The notes below the pieces were generated by a model. The model was not told the DNA's origin, did not search any database, and saw only the letters and a list, made by a program, of their open reading frames with translations. Positions 24,721 to 36,079 of a DNA stretch of 64,000 bases are shown piece by piece (the first letter of the stretch is position 1; each line of letters opens with the position of its first letter). The DNA is from Onthophagus taurus (taxonomy: Eukaryota > Arthropoda > Insecta > Coleoptera > Scarabaeidae). A program made the translations under genes and the position numbers. The DNA is taken from the NCBI RefSeq assembly GCF_036711975.1, contig NC_091966.1, positions 5,091,501 to 5,155,500 on the forward strand, in the 5' to 3' direction.

Positions 24721-25599
24721 ATGACTAGTTTGCGCTTTGCCCAATACTGCAGAACTAAATTATTCTGACTGTTCCGTGTATATATTCTAGAATGCCTATT
24801 AAAAATAATCCAACCCCATATAGTAAAGTGACAATACATGTATTGTGAAAGTTCGAGATGGTGTAAATTATTACTAAACTGAACTATTAAAATAAGGCTG
24901 TACCTTGGATTTAAAAGTTTATATGACATGAATGAATACCTCAAATATAATTTCGATGACTTGGAGGGCTTGCTGATAGCATATTTTATTTTATTTTGTT
25001 GTTTTTTTTGCATTAATTGCATTGGATTTTTATGATGTTTTCCTTTTTCAGCCTAATTTCCGTACGAATTTTTGCTGTACTTTTGTCTTATGTTATATGT
25101 ACCAGGTGACGAGCATAAGAAAAGAAAAGTCTTTCTTAATGACAAAATAAGGAAATCAGACCTTATGTTAGGATTACAAAACTTTACGTATTGACCCTCT
25201 AAACTAATCATTCCGTTTCTCAAGTATGATATCTTTAAAATCGACTAAATATGCTATTTATTAGCAACCTGAAAAATCGATCTGTATAGTTTTCTTCAAC
25301 TTTCTCTCAATAATAGTTTTGGTTAGCTTCGCAAAGTTTAAAGTAGAATTGCGATTTTTATAATTGCAGCCATCATTATAAAGAATGACTGCTTTTTGGA
25401 TTACAGATGAAAATGTATCTGCTTTTAATTTCCTTTCTGATTCATTTTAAATGAAGCTAAACCACTTTTTGTCTGCTAATTAGTGATGGAACGGATAGTG
25501 ATTTTGCGACAAACCGGATATCCGGCCATTATGGTTATAATTTCTCGTGCATTTCTCAAGTGATACCCTACATTGCCCTCATAATAAAAATGAAATTGA
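24721..25599. other. Intergenic, nothing recognised
   Basis: AT-rich. Short open frames here have no family resemblance that I can see. Confidence 0.4.
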
Positions 25600-25960
25600 T
25601 AAGAAAACTGATAAGATATGTCAACTTATTTGGATCCAAGATATAAAATGAACTTTTTTGATGCAGATTTAACAAGCGGAGCAAGAAGATGGTTTTTATT
25701 GGAAAGACTTGCATCACAAACTGAAAGTGATAATAACGATAGTTCTGTTAATAATGAATTTGATGAAGAAATTGCAACAAAAGATTTAATTCATATATCG
25801 TTTTGGGATTGTTACCATGAGGTTGCTAATGACAAACCTTAAATAAATAAAGTTGTATTAAATGAAAAAAGTCCTATTGAGGTTGAACTTGATTATTATC
25901 TGCAATGTTGAACACCTAAAAAGATCTAATAAAGCTAAAGAAGCTAAAGAAGACTAATCC
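25600..25960 (+). mobile_element. hAT transposase fragment (ZBED-like C-terminal part)
   Basis: The frame at 25,618-25,842 reads STYLDPRYKMNFFDADL, the conserved start of the hAT C-terminal region. After the stop, PIEVELDYYLQC resembles the dimerisation segment. No ends were identified. Confidence 0.65.
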
Positions 25961-26623
25961 CTGCGAATAGTGCTGTAATAGTTGCCACCACTTTTGCTAA
26001 TCAAAGAACGTAGTGTTATGAAATACTGTCTACTGTAATAGTATATTAAAAAACAAGTTTCCTAAGACACGCTTGAAATACACGTATTCAAGTTTTAATG
26101 AATGAGTGCTTTAAGTCTTATGAAACGTGTTTTTTATGCTATTTTTTGTAATTCGCGTTTTTATACTTTTTTTTAACAAAAATAAAGTAAATTTTAGCAA
26201 TGTAGGGAAATAGGTATGTAGCAGTTGGTAACACCGGAACACTTGAAAATAGAAACTTTGAATTGACAATTAGAAACTGTCAAAACACAAAATATATTCA
26301 CCTGAAAAAATGTTTGATGTACACCTCCAAAAATAAGAGAAATTGCTTAGAGTCAATGTCCTCATCATTGTGGACCTTGTATTCGATGCTAAGAACGTGT
26401 TTAAACATCCATAGACAAAAATTGTCACATTGACAACTAGAAAAATGAATGACCCAATGTCACCAACTTGAACTGGTTCCATAAAATGTTACTAAAATCT
26501 CATTACAGCATCGGATGCTGTAAGGAGTCTCATTACAGCACCCGTTTGAGTACTGTTATAACTTCCATTACCGTAGCGAATTACAAAAAAGATTTTTAAC
26601 ATTGTTGCAAGAAATCTGTCGTA
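25961..26623. other. Intergenic, nothing recognised
   Basis: AT-rich. A short repeat 'cattacagcat/cattacagcac' occurs near 26,500-26,545. No gene seen. Confidence 0.4.
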
Positions 26624-28834
26624 CAGGGTGTCCCGTTAAGCGTACGGAGCGGCTGTATCTCAATAACGGTAAGGCCTAGAGGTTTGGGAAAAAAATCGTT
26701 ATAAGCAAAGTGGGCAAGAGAAATAGCTGGAAATTATTTTGAAGTTCGTAATTCGACCGCTAGGGGGCGTAACTGCCATAGAGAAACATAAAATTCCCGC
26801 TATCTCAGAAAGTTAGACGATGAGCTATAACTTTGACAACATTATTTAGTAGCTTGGATAATACCGCATCGCTATATTTTTCATATCTGTCATAATAAGG
26901 GAGGGGGAGGCCAATGCGTTTTCAAATGTTTACATTTTAATATCTCCTGGACCATTCAACCGATTAGAATATTTTTGGTCTTGTTTGAAAGAGCATTTCA
27001 TGCTCTTTTAAAAGATATTTTCAGAAAGACCGCTTGGTTTAAAACAAATAAGCTAGAGGGCGTTATCTGCAGCGGTTACATATTTTTGTGATTTTTGAAA
27101 AAAAGTTAAATGGAACGGTACTATTTACTTCACAGACCGTTAATCACCATAAAATTTGCTAAATATTAGTGAAAACCGCATCTCGATATCTCCATCCATT
27201 CTCGAATTATAAAAGAAAATGTTAAAAATTCGTATATCTTAATCGGATCAAGTTACCTTAAGAAACAAATAAGAGAGAACAATAATTTTATTATCTAGAA
27301 CCTTCTAGAACACTTTATCCAAGCTTAGAACTGCTTCAAAACTACTTTTGAGGCGTGTTGAAAAGCCAACGGATCAATGAAACATCAACAATGATAATAA
27401 AACAAAATAAACCAAAACACTTAGAATAACTTAAATTTTTGGCAAAAATAACTCACTAATGTGCTAAATGCCTTTCATAAACCTCGATACATTTATTTAA
27501 TCTAGTTTCGACGAAAAAAAAAGCGCTGCTTAAGTTTCGGCCCTAGATACGTTTCTACTGGTATTTAGTGTTTTGTCATATTTTCCTTGGTTACTGGTTT
27601 TTCTTGAAAAGTCAGGTCGTTTAGTCTACCCAATAGATAAAGGGGTGAAAGCAATGTGGGTTTTTCTCGAACCAAGAATGCATATTATGCAAGTTTACAT
27701 CAGCTTGTGGACAGATGCTTCATGCATCCATAGCATTTGTGATAAAAGGTTTGGATTTGCCCAAATCATATTTAAAAGTCAATGGTAATAGTTCAGTCTG
27801 TTATCATAATCGGTATCGGTTAAGGCCTGATGTAAAACAACGTGGTGGAGATATTATTCTCTTGAGAACTCTTGTGGACAATTGTTTTCGGAGTTCCCAG
27901 ATTATGTGGGATCACATTGCGCACCAATATGATTTACGAATTCATAGAGATGTCTGAATGAGCTACACGTTGCCAGTTTTCCGTAATCGCTAAGTCAATC
28001 TTAAAAACACTTCTAGAGAAAAATGTCTTTCTTTGTCGTAATTGCATTGCACATTTTTGCCATGCAGTTGCATCGTATTCGAAACATTGAAAATAAATCA
28101 TCATACGCTCTATCATACGCTTCTGCGTTAGTAAATGACATGTTTACAGTTACCATGGTAATGTGATTTGCTTTTCTCGATGAGGTAACTGAATCCGATT
28201 GATGGCACTCGAGTTTTTAACATTTTCTTCTATAACTCGAGAACGGGTGGCGATATCGAGATGCGGTTTTCACTAAAATTTTGCAAATTTTAAGGTGACT
28301 AAGGGTCTGTGCAGTAAATAGTATCTAATAGTATCCATTTAACTTTTCTTCAAAAATCACAAAAATATGTAATCGCTGCAGATAACGTCCTCTAGCTCAT
28401 TTGTTTTAAAGCAGACGGTCTTACTGAAAATATCTTTAAAAAGAGCTTAAAATGCTCTTTCAAACAACACCGAAAACATTCAAATCGGTTGAACGGTCTA
28501 GGAGATATTAAAATGTAAACATATGAAAACGCATTGGCCTCCCCCTCCCTTATTATGACAGATATGAGAAATATCGCAAAACAAAAGCGATGCGGTATTA
28601 TCCAAGCTATTAAATGATATTGTCAAAGTTATAGCTCATCGTCTAAGTTTCTGAGATAGCGGCAACTTTATGTTTCTCAATGGCAGTTACGCCCCCTAGC
28701 GGTCGAATTACGAACTTCAAAATAATTTCCAGCTATTTCTCTTGGTCACTTTGCTTATAAGGATTTTTTTCCCAAACCTCTTGGCCTTACCGTTCTAGAG
28801 ATACAGCCGCTCCGTACGTTTAACGGGACACCTG
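26624..28834 (-). mobile_element. Tc1/mariner-like element with about 600-bp terminal inverted repeats
   Basis: The arms 26,624-27,230 and 28,214-28,834 are inverted copies (CAGGGTGTCCCGTTAAGCGT at the left, complement at the right) with TA borders. The 1-kb centre holds transposase debris on the minus strand: MSFTNAEAYD at 28,143, then in another frame MMIYFQCFEYDATAWQKCAM and, near 27,480, NKCIEVYERHL. This matches the N- and C-termini of an insect Tc1/mariner-like transposase. The same family occurs at 38.5-39.8 kb. It is inactive. Confidence 0.8.
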
Positions 28835-29299
28835 TATATCATTTATCATTATGGTTTTAATAGTACACAAATAAGTTAAACTTTTTGTAACATTTCCTTT
28901 ATTCATTCACTAGTAGGTATATATTTCAAATCAACTAATTATCTTGGCAATTCAGATTTCTTTCTCAACTATAAGATAGATTTATACACGTTAGATATAT
29001 CTATAAACATCACAGAAGTGTTAATTGTGATTTACAAGAAAAATAACACAAAAAGTTATTGTCCTTTTACTGTAATCTACACACTGTTCTTGTTTCTTTT
29101 TGTATTCGCCTTTAATATGCACCTCCTTCTTGACTTAGAACTTAGACAATAATGGTTATTAAAATCTTTACATTTACAAATAAAAATTGCAACAAATAAA
29201 TAAACTGAATTACTAAATTAAAAGTGATTTCATTTAAAATCGATTTCAAATCATTCTTTCAGTAAATTATCTTTAATAAAAATTTATTACAAATAATTA
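28835..29299. other. Intergenic, nothing recognised
   Basis: AT-rich spacer. No coding exon seen. Confidence 0.4.
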
Positions 29300-29392
29300 A
29301 TTCAAAGTTTCTAGTTCTAGGTCTAGTGTTAGTTCTAATTTTAACTGCTATCCAGTGCTAGATTGTTTATTTTTATTGAACTAAAAGCGTTC
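29300..29392. repeat. Palindromic CTAGTTCTAG-family fragment left of piggyBac
   Basis: 'tttctagttctaggtctagtgttagttctaattttaactg...tttattgaactaaaag' shares the modules and linker of the family. The complementary modules resume at 31,490, right of the transposase. Confidence 0.7.
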
Positions 29393-29590
29393 GACGACAC
29401 CACAATGGTGTCATGCGCAAAGCATCGGTCAACGGCCGGCGTCACAACATTGGTGTCGCGCGCAAAATATCATCCAGCACTTTAGTATCGTTTCCATTTT
29501 ATGGTGTTCAGTTCGTGTTTTGTTTAAGTGACAATAACTTACATACATCAGCAAGCCTTTTGTTTCTATAAGTATTCGAGCCCTTTCACC

Positions 29591-31255
29591 ATGGCAGACG
29601 AAAGAGAAGATACGATTATTAAAGATGAATGCGCGGACGACTTGTCTGACGTTCCAAGCGACATTGCCGATTACGAAGAAGACATTGCATATCCAAAAAA
29701 TGAAAGTGAAGCAGAATTTTCGGACGATGATGTACAATTGGCAACTGATTCGGATGAATCAGACGAAGATCACAGTACACCATGGTCAGACTTTGATTTA
29801 CCGAGGACCAATAATGAATTTGAAGGGTCTCTTGGTCCAAACGTATTTCCCGAAGATACACAGAGCATCGAGGATATCGTAAAGTTATTTATTGGGAACG
29901 ATTTATTTGAATATATTAGCAGCGAAACGAATAAGTACCACAATCAAAATTGCAAAAAAAGGAAACTAAATAAAAAAAGTGTCAAATTTGTTGATGTTAC
30001 AGCAGCCGAACTTAAGAAATGGTTTGGGCTTACTATCCTGATGGGAATTGTAAAAAAAACAAGGATGGATGATTATTGGTCAACGAATCCATTGATAGAA
30101 ACTCCAATATTTCGGAAAACGATGTCTCGTAACAGATTTAGACAAATATTATCATTTTTGCATTTTTCCGACAATAATAATAAACCGGATAATGCCGATC
30201 GACTTTTTAAAGTGCAACCAATAATTGATTACTTTTCCAAAAAGTTTGAAGACAATTTTAATCTTGGCCAAAACATCTCAATTGATGAAGGAATGATACC
30301 ATGGCGTGGACGATTAAATCCGAAAGTTTATAATCCGTCGAAAATAACAAAATATGGCATACTCATTCGAATGCTATGTGATTCCAATACGGGATATATT
30401 TCCGCATTCAAAATATATTCCGGCGTTGGACAGCCAGTACCAAAAACAGTGATGGAATTACTAACACGTGCTTATGGCAAGTGGCATCATCTATACATGG
30501 ACAATTACTACAACAGTGTAGAACTTGCGGAGAATTTACTTACAAAGAAAATTCGAGTCTGTGGAACGATACGGCAACGAAAAGGATTTCCAGAAAAGTT
30601 AAAACGCGCTAAACTCAATGTGTTTGAAGCTTGCCATCAACGAAAAGGAGAAGTACTCACGCAATTATGGAGACCTTCAACAACGAAAATGATACGAATA
30701 ATCTCTACGATACATAACGCCACTTTGATTGACACTCAAAAAAAATGCAGAAAAACCAATTGCAGAATTAAAAAACCCGAAAGTGTGTTGGACTATAACA
30801 AAAACATGAAAGGAGTGGATCGGGCGGATTATTTTCTGAGTTACTACCCTATATATAGAAAAACTATAAAATGGTCGAAAAAGGTTTCCATGTACCTCTT
30901 TAATTGCGCATTATTTAATGCGTTCAGAACATGTCAATATTTCAATGCAAAACACAAGGGTCTCCGATTTCATGATTTTTTATTGAAAGTGGCTGAATCG
31001 TGGATAAAAGATCATGAGCAAAACTTGGAGGTAGCTACTACATCCCATTCTGATGCGATCGACAGACTTTCCGGTCAAGTAAAGCAACACCAACTAATAC
31101 TTATTTCCGAATCTAATAAACGTAAGCGAAGAAACTGCCATGTGTGCGCGAAAAACAAAAAAAGAAAGGCAACAAATTTAATGTGCAAGTCTTGTGGAGT
31201 TGCGTTACATCTTGGGGATTGTTTTGCTTCATATCATCTAAAAGAGAAATACTAA
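29591..31255 (+). CDS. piggyBac-family transposase, intact ORF
   Basis: The start MADEREDT was chosen because CACCATGG is a strong context and the 21 codons upstream are not family-like; this gives 554 aa, close to the usual 590-600. An acidic N-terminus leads into the DDE_Tnp_1_7 domain. The three catalytic aspartates are visible at about D232 (SIDEGMIPWRG), D304 (YMDNYYNS) and D410 (KGVDRADYFLSYY). The C-terminal Cys-rich finger (CHVCAKNKKRK...CKSCGVALHLGDCF) that binds the element ends is complete. The enzyme would cut and paste DNA at TTAA in the nucleus. It is the only long transposase frame in the window without a stop. I could not find its terminal repeats, so a recent active copy, a copy with unrecognised ends, or a domesticated gene all remain possible. 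Confidence 0.9.
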   Translation: MADEREDTIIKDECADDLSDVPSDIADYEEDIAYPKNESEAEFSDDDVQLATDSDESDEDHSTPWSDFDLPRTNNEFEGSLGPNVFPEDTQSIEDIVKLFIGNDLFEYISSETNKYHNQNCKKRKLNKKSVKFVDVTAAELKKWFGLTILMGIVKKTRMDDYWSTNPLIETPIFRKTMSRNRFRQILSFLHFSDNNNKPDNADRLFKVQPIIDYFSKKFEDNFNLGQNISIDEGMIPWRGRLNPKVYNPSKITKYGILIRMLCDSNTGYISAFKIYSGVGQPVPKTVMELLTRAYGKWHHLYMDNYYNSVELAENLLTKKIRVCGTIRQRKGFPEKLKRAKLNVFEACHQRKGEVLTQLWRPSTTKMIRIISTIHNATLIDTQKKCRKTNCRIKKPESVLDYNKNMKGVDRADYFLSYYPIYRKTIKWSKKVSMYLFNCALFNAFRTCQYFNAKHKGLRFHDFLLKVAESWIKDHEQNLEVATTSHSDAIDRLSGQVKQHQLILISESNKRKRRNCHVCAKNKKRKATNLMCKSCGVALHLGDCFASYHLKEKY

Positions 31256-32201
31256 GTATGTATTAAAGAAAATGTAAATCAAGAAATGTATAAAACACAC
31301 AAATTTTACATTTATTTACAGCATATCTTCGAAATTTCATGAAAATAGGGGGACAGCAAAACTTAGAAGAACCAACGATAAAATTAGTAAGACTTAACAA
31401 TTTATAATCTCCCGATAACTTCAAGAAGGGCCAAAAAGCAAAGTAATCTGAATTAGTGCTGTCGGCAAAGTGTTAAGAGACAAAAACTCGAATCTCTTTT
31501 GTTTTAGGTCTAGTGTTAGTTTTAATTCTTATTCAACGCTAAACTGTTCCAAATTTTTAGTGAGCTAGAATCAGGTTTAGCCTTTTAATCGTCTCTTAAG
31601 ACGGCTAAACTCGAATGTTTTTAATTCTAGGTCTTGTGTTAGTTTTAAAACTAACACAAGACCTAGAACTAGAATCATTCGAGTTTAGCCGTCTTGAGAG
31701 ACGTGCGGCTAAATCCGAATGTTTCTAATTTTAGGTCTAGTGTTAGTTCGAGTTTTGCACTAAAGTCTATTCAAATCCAAGGCGAACCAAAACAAAATCC
31801 GCTAGATGCGTGATCATTCGTTTGCAAGTGGAGAATTCGTTTCAACGCATTCTGCCCATCGCGGTAGTTGCTAGCAGTGTGGAAAAGGAAAGTGCAGCGT
31901 TTTATTATTTAGTTATTGTTGTTGTTATTAAGATTCAATTAAGTACGATATCTAACACAGACGAAGCTGTACATTTTGAGGCCTTAAGTTCAACTAAAGA
32001 ACGTCGAGTGCATGATTGTGTTTATATTTAGTTCGTCTTGGATTAGACTAAACTTTAGCACTATCACTAGAACTAACACACGACCTAGAACTAGAATCAT
32101 TCGGATTTAGCCGCACGTCTCGCAAGACGGCTAAACCCGAATGATTCTAGTTCTAGGTCTAATGTTTGCATGTTTTACTGCATTAAAACTAGACCTAGAA
32201 C

Positions 32202-32729
32202 CAGTGATGTGAATTTGTAAATTACTAAAATATATTCCGTAATTTACTGTAAATTACCAAATAAATTTTTCATAAATTACCGCTAGGATGCATCTACGCA
32301 TGCGCTTTCGGTGTTTTGACAATGCGGTAAAGTCCCTAATCGGTTGTTAATAACGCACAGTATTGCCAGGTCTGCTATAATTGTACCAGCTCTGGTACTT
32401 TTATGCTTTGTAAGTATATTTGGACTACTTTTCAAATTAAGTACAGTTTTTAGTACAATTATGAATATTTGCATTGTAATTAATTAGATCGATAAACATG
32501 AAAGTAGAAATCTTCCGTGCTTAAGAATATTGAAAACTGTTTGACCGATAAATTAGTCTATTATTTTAAATGTTCCTGTGTAGTTTATATAAAGGTTTTA
32601 ACTAAATCAAAATAATAAATAGGATACCGTATTAATTTATCAAAAAAGTTATTAAATTATGTGAGAATAAATTTTGAAAAAAAACAGTAATTTACACAAA
32701 TTATAAATTACTGTAATTTTACATCACTG
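32202..32729. mobile_element. hAT-type non-autonomous element, 528 bp
   Basis: Ends CAGTGATGT and ACATCACTG are inverted, followed by imperfect 'aatttgtaaattact' arms. The flanks cctagaac and cttagaac form an 8-bp duplication with one mismatch, as expected for hAT. It interrupts the palindromic repeat. Confidence 0.8.
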
Positions 32730-32870
32730 CTTAGAACTAGAAACTGAAGTCTGAAGACGCACGGCTAAACTCGATACTTTCTAGTTGTAGGTCTAGTGTT
32801 TGTTCTAGTTTTACACTAGCACTATCACTAGAACTAACACAAGACCTAGAACTAGAATCATTCGGGTTTA

Positions 32871-33007
32871 AGCTCGTTACTACCATCTTTTAGTTAAATT
32901 TATCTAATAGATAAACCCATCTACTAGCCAATGAGAGCGCGTAAAATAGCCGTAACCATGGTAATAATCCCTTAGATAGCTTAACCAGAAGATGGTAGTA
33001 ACGAGCC
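32871..33007. mobile_element. Harbinger/PIF-type MITE, 137 bp
   Basis: Inverted ends GCTCGTTACTACCATCTT and AAGATGGTAGTAACGAGC, with TTA duplicated on both sides (32868-32870 and 33008-33010). Removing it restores the palindrome core gggTTAgccgtc seen in sister copies. Confidence 0.85.
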
Positions 33008-33488
33008 TTAGCCGTCTTGAGAGACCTGCAGCTAAATTTGAATGTTTTTAGTTCTAGGTCTAATGTTTGTTCTAGTGACAGTGATAGGTAGCACTGGTTA
33101 GCGTAAGATATCACTATGTTGCATATTTTTAGTGCACTAAAACTAGAACAAATCCTAGAACTAGAAACATTCGGGTTTAACCGTCTTGAAAGACGCACGG
33201 CTAAACCCGATACTTTCTAGTTCTCGGTCTAGTGTTAGTTTGAGTTTTGCACTAGCACTATTACTAGAACTAGCACAAGATCTAGAATTAAAATCATTCG
33301 GGTTTAGCCGTCTTGAAATACGTGCGGCTAAATCCGAATGTTTCTAGTTCTCGGTCTAGTGTTAGTTCAAGTTTTGCACTAGCACTATCACTAGAACTAA
33401 CACAAGACCTAGAATTCGGGTTTAGCCCTCCTTAGAGACGTGCGGCTAAATCATAATGATTCTAATTCTAGGTCAAATATCTGTTCTA

Positions 33489-35293
33489 TACCTTTTCAAG
33501 CTCAAATTGGCACTAATCAGAATCAAAATGACATTAGTCAAAATCAAATTGGCAATGTCAATTTCAAATTGGCATTAGTCAAAATCAAATTGACAATAAT
33601 CAAAATTAAAATGGCATTAGTCCATATCATATTGGCAATAAACAATATCATATTGGCATTAATCAACAAATTTAGCACTAATCAAAAGCAAATTGGCATT
33701 AAACAAAATCAAAATGACATTAGTCCATATCATATTGGCACCAAACAATATCAAGATGGCATGAAAAATAAATGTATAAATCGGTGTCAAACAATTGTTA
33801 ACTTATCGGTTATTGTCAAGTTTATGGTAATTTATTGCGAGATTTCAACTATTATATTCACACGAGATGTCTTATTTAAAGAAAAATGCTGCTGCAAATC
33901 TGAGGACACAGATTTGCGCTTTGTATAATGCCAATGGTGACTGGCGTAATCTTGCAAACGTACTACAGGTGCCAAAAAGAACCGCGTATCGATGGGTTAA
34001 CAACCAAGAACAACCGAAAAAGCAGCGAGGAGGTAAACGTAGAGCTAAAATAACTGATGAGCACCGTCAATTCATGGAACGTTCAGTCGAAGAAAATCCT
34101 AAAATTACTCTTAAAGGACTGAGTGAAGATTTTGCACTCAATGTCTCCAACGAATGCGTTCGACAGCATCTCAATGGATTGATGTTTACTTTGAAGACTG
34201 CTCGTAGAGAACGCGAATAGTATTCAAACGAAAACAAGCAGGAGTATTTATGTAGAAAATTTATTGGATCTTCAAGCACAAAATATACCTATCATATACA
34301 TGGACGAGACAAACTGTAATTTGTTCATATCGCGGACTCAGGGTCGTTCAAAAAAAGGGACTCGCTGCACAACAGTGATGTCTGCAGGTTGCAGAGGGTC
34401 GAATATTCACCTAATAGGATGCATTGGAAACATGGGGCTAATTCATTCCGAACTACGTCGGGGCTCTTTCAAGAAGCCGGAAACAAATGAATTTGTGAGG
34501 CAATGCCTAAGAAGAGTGCAAGGCCTTTACCAAACTGGAGTTGCATTAGTTATTGATAATGCTCCATGCTACTCTACTATTGAAGAGGATTTTGCAGAAA
34601 ACGAATTTGAACACCACACACTTTTACGACTAAGTCCGTACAGCCCTATGTTTAATCCTATTGAACAAGCGTGGTCTGCAGTAAAAGCAGATATGGCTGT
34701 ACAGCTAAATAACATCTTGGCTGGTGCTGACCGGGATCATCTGACTCAAACAGAATATCGAATGCAGAAATTAGAGAACACCGTTCATAATAATATGGAC
34801 AAGATTACTGTTGCCAATTGCGCAATGTTTATTGCCCACATCCAACGATTTATCCCTTCAGCATTGAATATGCAAGATATAAATTTTTAAGAGTGTTATT
34901 TAAAACATAACGTTACCTACTTTCTTAAGTAATGTAATTGTTATCTACTGTGTTTGTAAGTCAATAAAATGTTTTTGCCCATTTCATTTTATTTAATGCT
35001 GATATATAATTTTATTTCCATGTCAATTTAAAATTCATAAGTGCCAATATGATATGGACTAATGTCATTTCGATTTTGTTTAATGCCGATTTGCTTTTGA
35101 TTAGTGCTAAATTTGTTGATTAATGCCAATATGATATTGTTTATTGCCAATTTAATATTGACTAATGCCATTTTAATTTTGATTATTGTCAATTTGATTT
35201 TGACTAATGCCAATTTGAAATTGACATTGCCAATATGATTTTGACTAATGTTATTTTGATTCTGATTAGTGCCAATTTGTGCTTGAAAAGGTA
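33489..35293 (+). mobile_element. Complete IS630-Tc1-mariner element with about 255-bp repeat-built TIRs
   Basis: The ends TACCTTTTCAAGC and GCTTGAAAAGGTA with TA on both sides (33487-33488, 35294-35295) define 1,805 bp. Each TIR consists of an imperfect tandem run of about 23-26 bp units (of the type AATCAAATTGGCATTAGTCA). The sister repeat at 33,069 reads gttcTAgtgacag without the element, which is the exact empty site. The transposase is broken. Confidence 0.9.
33867..34890 (+). pseudogene. Tc1/mariner (DDE_3) transposase, broken by stop and frameshift
   Basis: The N-terminal helix-turn-helix region (33,867-34,220; MSYLKKNAAANLRTQICALY, VPKRTAYRWVNN) ends at a TAG. The catalytic part continues in another frame (34,264-34,890) with IIYMDETNCNLF (first D), ALVIDNAPCYS (second D) and SPYSPMFNPIEQAW (E), 35 residues between second D and E. 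The length would fit a normal transposase of about 340 aa. One stop and one frame shift between the halves inactivate it. It sits centrally between the TIRs of its element. Confidence 0.85.
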
Positions 35294-35295
35294 TA

Positions 35296-35870
35296 GTGAC
35301 AGTGATAGGTAACATAAGATATTACTATGTTGTATATTTATATTGCACGAAAACTAGAACTAACACTAGACCTAAACCCGATACTTTCTAGTTCTAGGTC
35401 TAGTGTTAGTTCTAGTTTTACACTAGCACTATCACTAGAAATAACACAAGACCTGGAACTAGAATCATTCGGGTTTAGTCGTCTTGAGAGACGCATGGCT
35501 AAACCCGAATGTTTCTAGTTCTAGTTTTAATTGTTATTTAGCTTTAGATTGTGGTATATTTTTATTGAACGAAAAGTAGAACTAACACTAGACCTAGAAC
35601 CAAAAACATTTGGGTTTAGCTGTGCGTCTCTTAAGACGGCCGAAAACTCAGGGTTATGATAAGGACGTTATTTTTTTTTCAAGAAAAATTTCCTTTTGCA
35701 AAACTACCCTATTAAGCTATGTTGCATTTTATGTGGAACAATGCAAATACATAGTAGTTTTAATTGTCATTCAGTGCTAGATTTTTGTATATTTTTATTG
35801 AATGAAAAGTAGAACTAAAATTAGAACTAACAATAAACCCAAAACTAGATCACACTTTTGTTGTTATTTT
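35296..35870. repeat. Palindromic CTAGTTCTAG-family repeats, right part of cluster
   Basis: It continues the copy split by the mariner element (gtgacagtgataggtaac...), followed by A and B modules at 35,345-35,640 and a linker-type fragment at 35,755-35,860 ('attcagtgctagatttttgtatatttttattgaatg'). Confidence 0.75.
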
Positions 35871-36079
35871 TTGTATTTGTCTTTAGTATCTATAATATCC
35901 TAGATTAAATAAATAAATTGATTAAAGTTGATTTAAAACCGATTTTAATTTGAATTCAGTAAATTATCTTTTAGTTTCTATTAGTTTAATCGATAACGAT
36001 TTCTTTTAAAATAAAAATTTATTAAAAAAAAAATCAACTTTGAAAACACAACAAATTTAAGCTAATTAACAGAAAAATG

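Larger units (their letters stand above)
31490..33488. repeat. Cluster of palindromic CTAGTTCTAG-family repeats
   Basis: Two palindromic modules alternate. A: 'ctagttctaggtctagtgttag...ctaacacaagacctagaactag'. B: 'cattcgggtttagccgtctt...gacgtgcggctaaatccgaatg'. Between 33,214 and 33,460 the unit recurs at 127 and 119 bp. The cluster is broken by a unique stretch (31,760-32,040), a hAT MITE, a Harbinger MITE and, at its right side, a mariner element. Confidence 0.8.

Noticed and set aside
26270..26482. 70-codon minus-strand hydrophobic frame
   Set aside because: No start context, no homology recognised, no partner exon.
31810..32031. 73-codon plus-strand frame in the palindrome cluster
   Set aside because: No family resemblance; lies in a unique spacer between repeat modules.
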